Part shown: piece by piece, positions 57,735 through 64,000 of the stretch
How positions within the stretch are numbered: position 1 is the stretch's first letter
Layout of the letters: every line of letters starts with the position of its first letter
Assembly (NCBI RefSeq): GCF_014642875.1
Contig: NZ_BMJC01000007.1
Coordinates: forward strand, 1 to 64,000
Length of the DNA stretch: 64,000 bases
Origin: Puia dinghuensis
GTDB taxonomy: Bacteria; Bacteroidota; Bacteroidia; Chitinophagales; Chitinophagaceae
Direction: 5' to 3'
Made by a program: the position numbers and the translations under genes
Notes under the pieces: generated by a model
The model's database searches: none
Told to the model about the DNA's origin: nothing
What the model saw: only the letters and a program-made list of their open reading frames with translations

Positions 57735-58728
57735 CGATAGGATTGAATTGGTTATAGGTGCCGCCGATATAAAAGCGGTTGGGATCGTTATTGGGATGCA
57801 AGGGGAAATGCCCGAGGGTATGGATGATATCCTGGAGGCCAAACACCGCTCCACCCGTAGTGCGCAGGGAGCCGATTACGCCGGCATCAACGGCATAGCC
57901 CTTGTCCATGTAGATCTTAAGGTTATAGGCCGAAGTATTGTAAGATGGGGGTAGCCGCTTGTTGGCAGAGGAGTCGCGGGTGAGATCATATACCGGGATA
58001 TTGATGCCCAGGAGACCCGACAGCTCATACAGCAAGGGTGAATAGCCGGTAAACTGATCGAAGCTGAACTCCACCGTATTATAATTACGCTTGTTGTGGA
58101 AATACATGCCGAAGCCGCCGGTCCAATACCGGTCGAAGTTGTCCGCCACAGGCAGGACGGTGAAGGGGAATGCACCGTCGTTGTAGTAGTTGATCGTCAC
58201 AGAGGGGGAGGAAAAAGTGACGGCGCCCACGACCTGGTTCCGCTTGTGGTTGTTGAGCACGAGGCTGGACGTGGCCAGCGCCGCATAACGTTCGCCGCTG
58301 ACAAAATTATAGTAGGAGGCGTTGCCGATGGTGCGGAAGAATTTGAGATAGGGAAGGCTGCCGCCCCATGTGCTGCCGATGCTGAAGGAATTGATGAGAT
58401 CGAGCTGGATATCGCCGACCAGCGGGTTGAGATTGGCGCCCAGCGATTTTGTATAGACGGCAAGAGAAGGGCCGTAGTTGAGCACGAAGGAGTGATGATA
58501 GAGGCCGGAAAGCGAGGCCCCGGCGAACACCTTATAACCTGCGTAGCGCTGGCCGGGTCCATAAGTGAAGATGAGGTTGCAGCCGATGTTGACGTTCACC
58601 CGGTAGGTCCATGAGGGCTCGGCCTGGACGTGATTGGCGGGTTGGCTGCCCTGGGCGCCCTGGGTTTGGGCGTGGGTCCGGGCCAGGACGGGGAGAAGCA
58701 ATGCTATCGCCAGAAATAACCGCATCAT
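57721..58728 (-). CDS. Outer-membrane beta-barrel-like protein
   Basis: 335 residues from the ATG at 58728 (MMRLFLAIALLLPVLARTHAQ). A Gln/Gly linker and then beta-barrel-like strands (WTYRVNVNIGCNLIFTYG ... GFGMYFHNKRNYNTVEFSFDQFTGYSP ... NPNRFYIGGTYNQFNPIDVRE). First gene of an operon with a lipoprotein and a Lys-rich protein. It resembles the 53752 protein in style, but similarity is not obvious by eye. It is divergent from the membrane protein at 58858, with a 12-bp inverted repeat between. Confidence 0.6.
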   Translation of the reverse strand: MMRLFLAIALLLPVLARTHAQTQGAQGSQPANHVQAEPSWTYRVNVNIGCNLIFTYGPGQRYAGYKVFAGASLSGLYHHSFVLNYGPSLAVYTKSLGANLNPLVGDIQLDLINSFSIGSTWGGSLPYLKFFRTIGNASYYNFVSGERYAALATSSLVLNNHKRNQVVGAVTFSSPSVTINYYNDGAFPFTVLPVADNFDRYWTGGFGMYFHNKRNYNTVEFSFDQFTGYSPLLYELSGLLGINIPVYDLTRDSSANKRLPPSYNTSAYNLKIYMDKGYAVDAGVIGSLRTTGGAVFGLQDIIHTLGHFPLHPNNDPNRFYIGGTYNQFNPIDVRE

Positions 58729-58762
58729 AGGAAGGTAAACAATTGCAGAGGTGAAAAAAAGA

Positions 58763-58810
58763 GTGAAAACACCCATAATGTTCTGTTAAGGCGAAAAAGG
58801 GTGTTTTCAC
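58763..58810. promoter_or_regulatory. 12-bp perfect inverted repeat in a divergent control region
   Basis: GTGAAAACACCC (58763-58774) and GGGTGTTTTCAC (58799-58810) are separated by 24 bp between the outer-membrane operon and the membrane protein gene at 58858. It could be a pair of half-sites for a dimeric regulator controlling both, or a hairpin in the leader. Confidence 0.5.
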
Positions 58811-58857
58811 CGGGGGTGTGAAAGAAAAGGTATTGTACATTCGGTGGGTCCATTACC

Positions 58858-59853
58858 ATGCCAACTCAATCACATCGTATGGCCTTGAAGGATACCAATC
58901 CCAGCCCGGATCAGACAGATGAGAAAGGGATATTGAACGGGCTTTTGCGCAATAAGAATACGCGATTCGTTTTCCTATGTATCGTTGTGATAGCTCTTGT
59001 CTTCATCAGTCTGATGATCCTCATTACCTACTTTTTCTGGTTGATCGCTATACCCGCTCTGTCAAAATGGGGATTCGGACCGTTTAACGATGGTTCATTT
59101 TGGTCGGGACTTTGGTCTGTGGTGAAAGGGATTTTGGGTGTTTTGGGAATAATTTTTGCAGCTTCGATACCAATCATGCCCTTTTCAGTGTTGGGAGGAC
59201 CGGTTTCCGCCATCCTCGAGCGGTTTTCTTCAGATGCGGAAAGCCAGTTTGTAGGTGGTGCGGAGGACAATAGGAGAAAACGGCAAGAGTATGAGGACAT
59301 TTTAAAGAAGGAAGAAGCAACCGGGCTGATTACGCTGGTCAATTTCAGCAAATATGAGTTGGAACAGTATTACCAGATTGGGTTGGAACAAGGTAAAAGG
59401 AGTTATAAGACCAGCCTGGTGGCCATGTGGATCGGATTTTTTATACTTCTGCTTGCTATTGTCTTGTTTACAATTCCCGCTTCGGGTCTATTTTTCAATC
59501 AGGGTGTCCCAAAAACTAACGTGCAAATCCTTACGCTGTCCAGCGGAATTGTTTCGGAATTGATCGCGGGTCTCTTTCTTTGGATCTATAGGAGCTCTAA
59601 AAATCAACTGACCTACTTTTATAACCGGCAAATATTTATCCATAATTCCCTGCTGGCCTATAAGATTGCCACAACCATGGATGCCTCGGGTAAAATGGAC
59701 GCCGCCAAACAAGTCATCATTGATAAAATATTGGCATTCGGGACCGTGTCTTCCGGTATTGTCCCGGAAGGAGAACCGGGTGAAAGCCGGCGCCCGAAAA
59801 GTGGAGGCAAATCTCCAAAGAGTACCCCTGCCGCCAATACCGCCCACCCATGA
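58858..59853 (+). CDS. Four-helix membrane protein resembling TRADD-N-associated membrane domains
   Basis: 331 residues. Two helices at about 35-65 and 83-110; a charged cytoplasmic helix with a conserved-looking FSKYELEQYYQIGLEQGKRSYKTSLVAMWIGFFILL; then helices at about 182-205 and 222-245 ending in FLWIYRSSKNQLTYFYNRQIF. That second half matches my memory of the CyanoTRADDas_TM family found in bacterial conflict systems. The C-terminal Gly/Pro/Ser tail is disordered. The adhesion of this type to a signalling partner is usually encoded nearby, but none was found here except the peptidase further on. Assignment tentative. Confidence 0.5.
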   Translation: MPTQSHRMALKDTNPSPDQTDEKGILNGLLRNKNTRFVFLCIVVIALVFISLMILITYFFWLIAIPALSKWGFGPFNDGSFWSGLWSVVKGILGVLGIIFAASIPIMPFSVLGGPVSAILERFSSDAESQFVGGAEDNRRKRQEYEDILKKEEATGLITLVNFSKYELEQYYQIGLEQGKRSYKTSLVAMWIGFFILLLAIVLFTIPASGLFFNQGVPKTNVQILTLSSGIVSELIAGLFLWIYRSSKNQLTYFYNRQIFIHNSLLAYKIATTMDASGKMDAAKQVIIDKILAFGTVSSGIVPEGEPGESRRPKSGGKSPKSTPAANTAHP

Positions 59854-59899
59854 AAACGCCAGGCTAATTTTCGGATTATTCATTGCCTCCCCATAAGCT

Positions 59900-59928
59900 A
59901 CGGGGTTTTTCCCTAATGGAAAAACCGT
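59900..59928. terminator. Hairpin between convergent genes
   Basis: ACGGGGTTTTTCC and GGAAAAACCGT form a stem of about 11 bp around CTAAT, between the membrane protein gene and the sensor kinase gene. U-rich on both strands inside the stem; likely bidirectional terminator. Confidence 0.6.
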
Positions 59929-59972
59929 ATTTTAACGGTAGAATTCTTATGTAGTGAATACTATCTTTGATG

Positions 59973-62969
59973 CTATCGGTGTATGACAGTAACCGTTGTA
60001 CCCTCGCCTTGTGCGGAGATAATATTGGCGATATACCCGATCTGTTCGGCCCGGTAACGGATATTTTTCAGCCCATACCCTTCCGAAAGAGCTGAGGTGT
60101 TGAACCCCTTCCCGTTGTCGGCTATAGCCAGGCAAGGTTTGTCATGAACAACAGACAGGGAGATGGTGATAGAAGTACAGGCTGCGTGTTTTAGGGCATT
60201 GTTGAAGGCTTCCTTGGCGATGAGAAGAAGATTCTTCTTTTCTTTTTTTGACATCCTGCGGGATGACAATTCTTCGTCGAGGAGCCATTCCATCCGGATA
60301 TTGTTTTCAAGGGCAAGAGGGTGCGTAAATCGCTTGATCCTTTCCTGCAAATGATAAAAAGTATCACCCGAATCATCGAGTACCCATAGCACATCCCGGA
60401 GACCGGCAATGGCGGTGGAGACGGATGCTTCTATTTGCTCCAGCTGTTGCTGACCGGGGATACTCCGCTGAGCGATGTGCGTCAGCAGCTTGATAGAATT
60501 CAGCGTGGCGCCAAGGTCGTCATGAAGGTCGCCGGCGATTTCGCGTCGGATTTGTTGCTGCCTTTTAAGCTGGTTAAGCCGCATGAGGAAGAAAGAGTAG
60601 AGTATACCGGCTAACAGCAGGCCAATGGCCAGTTTGAACCAGATAGTCTGGTACCATTTGGGAAGATATTTGAGTGTAAGCTCAAGGGTGTTGGCCTCGT
60701 TGAAAGGGAATCCTTCATTGGCGGCTTGCAGCTGGAGCGTGTAGCTGCCCGGACTCAGCCCCAGGAGTAATACAGACCGGCGATTGCCATTGGAGATCCA
60801 TGCTTCATTCAGCTCTTTGATACGATAGCGGAATACAAGCCTTTTGGGACGGAGATAGTTAAGTGCGGAATAACCGATAGACACCTGGAGAACCGAATGC
60901 GGCACCACCAACTGTTTTAAGCGGATGTTGAACGTGTCGGCCACCGAATTCTCATATTGCATTTCTACAGACGAAAAGTAGAGCATGGGGTCTTCGGCGG
61001 CGGCAAGGAGTGCTTTCCGGTTGATCCTGGTATAGCCCCGGATGCCGCCGAAAAGCAAAAAATCTTTATAGCTGGCGCCGCTGGCTTCTTCGAAATTATC
61101 GGATTGCAGGCCGTCCTCACCAAAATAGTTGATGATCCTGTTGCTTCCCGGTTGCAGCAGGCTGAGACCGTTGTTGCTGGACGCCATGACCATACTGTCG
61201 TTGACGGGAAATATCTTGTAAAGCCCCAGGTTATTGACCCCTTCACCGAGCCCGTAGATCCTGGCAATGTGATAGCTGCTGTCGAGCCGGACGATGCCGG
61301 TGCCGTAGGACGTGATATAATAGGAAGAACCTACCTGACAGATGTCCATGTTGATGGAAAGTGGCCGATGATTCACCGGGTTCAAAAGATCGAGGTGACG
61401 AATCGAACCGAAGAAGGGATGGCAGATGGAAATGGAATTGTCGCCGACGATCCAGAGCTGCCGGCGGCTATCGAAATAAAGCCGGTTGATAACGTTGCTT
61501 TTCAACCGAAACGGGCCGGACTCGGTATTGGCTGTCTGTACGGTATGTTCGACTGTATTCCAGATATAAATGCCACGCTGATTCTGGCTGGCGAGGAATA
61601 TGACCGAATCGTTGAGCCTGGCGTCGCCGATGAGCAGATCACCGCGAATGGGGGCCAGTTCGGGAAAGACCTTGAGCAGCGAGCGGGAATGTCCACTAAG
61701 ATCATAGAGCTGCAGGCCGTTGTGAATGCTGGAAGCAATGAAGTAATTGCCGGGCGCCCGGAAGGCCTCATAAAAGAAGTCAGGTGATGAACCGATGCGG
61801 GTAATGAAACCGGATGCTTCGTTGACGCGGTAGATGCCGTCGTCGGCGCAGACGACACTTATGGAATCATCGATCTTGCATAGCGTAGTGCCGTGATTTA
61901 TCTTCACTCCATTGCCGTCCATGGAAGAATAATAGCCGGTGAAGGCCGTGTGGATATTCCTGATGCAGCCGACGCCATATTGCGAGCCGACCCATATGCT
62001 TTCACCGGACTGGTAGAGACAATTGGCGAGGGATACCCAATCCTTGTCTTCTACATTCCGGCTGAGGAGGATGCGATGGGAGGTTTGGGTATCCGGGTCC
62101 ATCAGGACAAATGACTGCCGGCCACAGATGAGCAGCCGGTTGCCGCCGGCGGAGAGGGCGCGGATCTCCCCTGTAATAAGATCGGGCGGCAGGGCACGAA
62201 CCGTCTTCGTTATGACGGAAAGATCATTGGGGGAGACGATTGCTAATCCCGAAGTAGAGCCGATGAACAGTTGATCCTTTAGTAAGGTATAACCTGTGAA
62301 CTGAAATCCATCTGAAGAAGGCAGACCCAGCGCCTGTAAGGACAGGAATGCCCTCTCACGGAAGCCAACAGTATCGATGACGCTGATGCCCGCACCCGAA
62401 ATAAAGAGCCAGAGCTGCCCTTTACTGTCCAGCCAGATCTTGTCGATGGGGCCCTTTCTTCCCGGACGGGTTGAGAGATTCAGCAGCATCTTCGCGTGGG
62501 CCGTACGCTTATCAAAATCAAGCAACAGACCCTCGTCAGTACCCACGAATACCCTATTTCCGGTGACCTGCATGCACTTGGACCAAAGGTTTGCCTTGCC
62601 GGGGATGCCGGGGCTCAAGGGATATCTGCCAAGGACAGTGCAGGTTTCCAGGCAAATGCGGTTGAGTCCGCCGTACGCCGTCAGGGCCCAAATGCATTGT
62701 CCGCTGCTGTCAGGCGAGAGGTCGAAGACGTCGCTGCCTTCGATGATCCGCCTGCTATCCTGGGCGCCCGGGTTGAAATGCAGGAAGCTTGTCCCATCGA
62801 ACCGGTCGAGCCCTTCCTGTGTGGCGAACCACATAAAACCGTACCTGTCCTGTATGATGCTGCGTACGTTGCTGCTGGACAATCCGCTGGAAGGATCGAG
62901 TTTGGTGATATCCAGGAATTTTATTTCCTGGCCGAAAGCCATTGCAGTAGTAAGCAAAGCGATGAGCAA
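59973..62969 (-). CDS. Sensor histidine kinase with two-component-regulator propeller domain
   Basis: About 998 residues. Signal segment LLLIALLTTAMAFGQ, then a periplasmic beta-propeller of Reg_prop repeats (GLSSSNVRSIIQDRYGFMWFATQEGLDRFDG is the first), a Y_Y_Y domain before the single helix at about WFKLAIGLLLAGILYSFFL, then a HisKA_3-type dimerisation domain with His in EIAGDLHDDLGATLN, and a HATPase (AFNNALKHA, ADNGKGF, GYGLKNIRYRAEQIG). No receiver or AraC domain, so an NarL-type response regulator elsewhere is needed. The start is unclear: TTG at 62969 fits the frame, while a better ATG at 62997 is out of frame by one base. Confidence 0.85.
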   Translation of the reverse strand: MLIALLTTAMAFGQEIKFLDITKLDPSSGLSSSNVRSIIQDRYGFMWFATQEGLDRFDGTSFLHFNPGAQDSRRIIEGSDVFDLSPDSSGQCIWALTAYGGLNRICLETCTVLGRYPLSPGIPGKANLWSKCMQVTGNRVFVGTDEGLLLDFDKRTAHAKMLLNLSTRPGRKGPIDKIWLDSKGQLWLFISGAGISVIDTVGFRERAFLSLQALGLPSSDGFQFTGYTLLKDQLFIGSTSGLAIVSPNDLSVITKTVRALPPDLITGEIRALSAGGNRLLICGRQSFVLMDPDTQTSHRILLSRNVEDKDWVSLANCLYQSGESIWVGSQYGVGCIRNIHTAFTGYYSSMDGNGVKINHGTTLCKIDDSISVVCADDGIYRVNEASGFITRIGSSPDFFYEAFRAPGNYFIASSIHNGLQLYDLSGHSRSLLKVFPELAPIRGDLLIGDARLNDSVIFLASQNQRGIYIWNTVEHTVQTANTESGPFRLKSNVINRLYFDSRRQLWIVGDNSISICHPFFGSIRHLDLLNPVNHRPLSINMDICQVGSSYYITSYGTGIVRLDSSYHIARIYGLGEGVNNLGLYKIFPVNDSMVMASSNNGLSLLQPGSNRIINYFGEDGLQSDNFEEASGASYKDFLLFGGIRGYTRINRKALLAAAEDPMLYFSSVEMQYENSVADTFNIRLKQLVVPHSVLQVSIGYSALNYLRPKRLVFRYRIKELNEAWISNGNRRSVLLLGLSPGSYTLQLQAANEGFPFNEANTLELTLKYLPKWYQTIWFKLAIGLLLAGILYSFFLMRLNQLKRQQQIRREIAGDLHDDLGATLNSIKLLTHIAQRSIPGQQQLEQIEASVSTAIAGLRDVLWVLDDSGDTFYHLQERIKRFTHPLALENNIRMEWLLDEELSSRRMSKKEKKNLLLIAKEAFNNALKHAACTSITISLSVVHDKPCLAIADNGKGFNTSALSEGYGLKNIRYRAEQIGYIANIISAQGEGTTVTVIHR

Positions 62970-62997
62970 TAACCTGCCACCTAAACCATTTAAACAT

Positions 62998-64000
62998 ATG
63001 CCTTCAAAAATCAATTGGAAAGTCGCGATCGTCGTACAGCAGGATGGGGACCACTGCTTCGAGTATTCTGACCTGGTTTTATCCATTTTGGCCCAGCCGG
63101 GGTTTGAGAATATAAAGTACAAAATATTTTATTACGATGAGCCATCCGAAATGGTATCGATAAAAGAATTGTGGTCCGATGGAAAGGCACCCGTTATCCA
63201 AACGGTTTCCCCTGCGGAGCGAACGAATATCTATGATGGCAAGGCGCTTACCGAATTTTTCACGGACTCCTTTTCCATCGAGCAGGATGTGGAAAGCCGC
63301 TATATGGCCATCCTCTGGTCTCACGGCGCCGGCCTGGGATATGTCGGGAACCTCAAATCGGACGGCACGGGACCGGATTATCTTCAGGGAATTACCCCGA
63401 CAGGACAAGGGACAGGGTCGCAAAATAATACAGCGGCACAAAACAACATAACCGAGTACAACGATTTGATGAGGCAGATGACCTTCCTCAAGTCTCATCT
63501 GTCGATAAAGGGTGAACCGATACGCGTGATGAACGAGGTGTTTCAGGGGGATAAGGTAAAGCTCAAACCCTCGGACACCAGTCTTCTGGATGAAAGACTA
63601 CAACTGATAACCGCGGTTCAGATGAATACGATCTTCCAAAATGCCTTGCCCAAGGATAAGAAGATCGACGTTTTGATAACGAACACGTGTTACACGCAAT
63701 TGCTGGAAACCGGCTACGCGCTGAAAGATACCGTGTCCGTCCTTATTTCCCCGCAGACGACGATACCTTTCACGGGGTTTAATTACAACGCGCTTTTCCG
63801 GCAGATGGAAAGACAGCCGGACCTGACCGCGGCGGATATCGCTGTCAATGTCAGGAGTAATTTCAACAAAAAATACGACGATCCTCACTTTAAGAAACAT
63901 TTTCGCATCCTGACTCCGAGTGCCTTTGCGCTAATGGGAGAGGTGTCTTTTTCGGCCAACGATCTGAGTCATTATGGGGAATTCGTGGAAGATTTTTTCT
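62998..64000 (+). CDS. C11 (clostripain-like) caspase-fold peptidase, 3' end outside window
   Basis: The frame is open from the ATG at 62998 to the end of the window (334 residues so far). The catalytic pair of the CD clan is visible: His109 in ILWSHGAGLGYVG and Cys231 in LITNTCYTQLLETGYALKD, followed by SPQTTIPFTGFNYN as in clostripain relatives. There is no signal peptide, so it is probably cytoplasmic. C11 enzymes cut after Arg/Lys. It is transcribed divergently from the sensor kinase, with start codons touching in a CATATG. A region rich in Gln/Asn/Gly (TGQGTGSQNNTAAQNN) lies between the His and Cys. Confidence 0.75.
   Translation, partial: MPSKINWKVAIVVQQDGDHCFEYSDLVLSILAQPGFENIKYKIFYYDEPSEMVSIKELWSDGKAPVIQTVSPAERTNIYDGKALTEFFTDSFSIEQDVESRYMAILWSHGAGLGYVGNLKSDGTGPDYLQGITPTGQGTGSQNNTAAQNNITEYNDLMRQMTFLKSHLSIKGEPIRVMNEVFQGDKVKLKPSDTSLLDERLQLITAVQMNTIFQNALPKDKKIDVLITNTCYTQLLETGYALKDTVSVLISPQTTIPFTGFNYNALFRQMERQPDLTAADIAVNVRSNFNKKYDDPHFKKHFRILTPSAFALMGEVSFSANDLSHYGEFVEDFF

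Noticed and set aside
1-64000. CRISPR arrays, rRNA and tRNA genes
   Set aside because: No regularly spaced direct repeats with unique spacers, no rRNA-like stretch and no cloverleaf with an invariant T-loop (GTTCGANNC) in a suitable gap were seen by reading; covariance searches could not be run.

Overview
The window looks like the chromosome of a high-GC member of the Bacteroidota, most likely the Chitinophagaceae (inference). The evidence is the repeated large FtsX/MacB-type permeases without a neighbouring ATPase, several secreted proteins with C-terminal type IX secretion (T9SS) sorting domains, a DUF5723/OmpA protein, a Reg_prop sensor kinase, and promoters of the Bacteroidota type (TTTG, about 20 bp, TAnnTTTG) rather than sigma-70 boxes. 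No rRNA, tRNA or CRISPR array was seen.

Layout. 1-3.3 kb: end of an FtsX permease, an AT-rich PD-(D/E)XK protein, and a T9SS gene whose 3' half is duplicated downstream. 3.8-7.5 kb: FtsX permease, small charged exported protein, carboxyl-methyltransferase-like protein. 7.8-9.2 kb: graveyard of gene remnants, a 135-bp element with perfect 18-bp inverted ends, and modular hairpin repeats. 9.2-12.7 kb: patatin-like lipase, ORF6N protein, methyltransferase. 12.7-17.6 kb: tandem G1-peptidase-like lipoproteins and a GH31 glycosidase. 17.6-19.4 kb: VapBC-like pair, tandem dispersed repeats, membrane protein. 19.7-25.3 kb: 7TM sensor, three tail-collar proteins, T9SS beta-helix protein. 25.5-30.6 kb: Rpn-type nuclease, FtsX permease, GH64 lipoprotein. 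30.8-35.2 kb: HAD phosphatase, DUF6934 pair, S8 protease with a small propeptide-like partner, DUF1016 nuclease. 35.2-45.4 kb: FtsX permease, papain-fold-like lipoprotein, adenine deaminase, secreted protein, OmpA protein, Nudix hydrolase. 45.6-52.5 kb: 1190-residue membrane sensor, T9SS protein, Fic protein. 52.6-59.9 kb: histone H1-like protein, internally deleted MFS transporter, two outer-membrane protein operons, TPR protein, and a four-helix membrane protein resembling TRADD-N-associated membrane domains. 60-64 kb: Reg_prop histidine kinase divergent from a C11 (clostripain-like) peptidase that runs off the window.

Themes. (1) Several genes have their last codons and stop repeated a short distance downstream. 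In two cases a mobile-type gene (ORF6N, Rpn nuclease) lies between the copies, which looks like site-specific insertion into gene 3' ends. (2) A dispersed structured repeat beginning GCGTTAGGGA occurs six times, and its variable part is built of hairpins whose stems change in a compensatory way. (3) Ala/Pro/Gly-rich insertions interrupt otherwise conserved proteins. (4) The most promising unexplained loci are the tail-collar/beta-helix cluster, the 1190-residue sensor, the outer-membrane protein/Lys-rich Cys-domain operon, and the TRADD-associated membrane protein near a caspase-fold peptidase.
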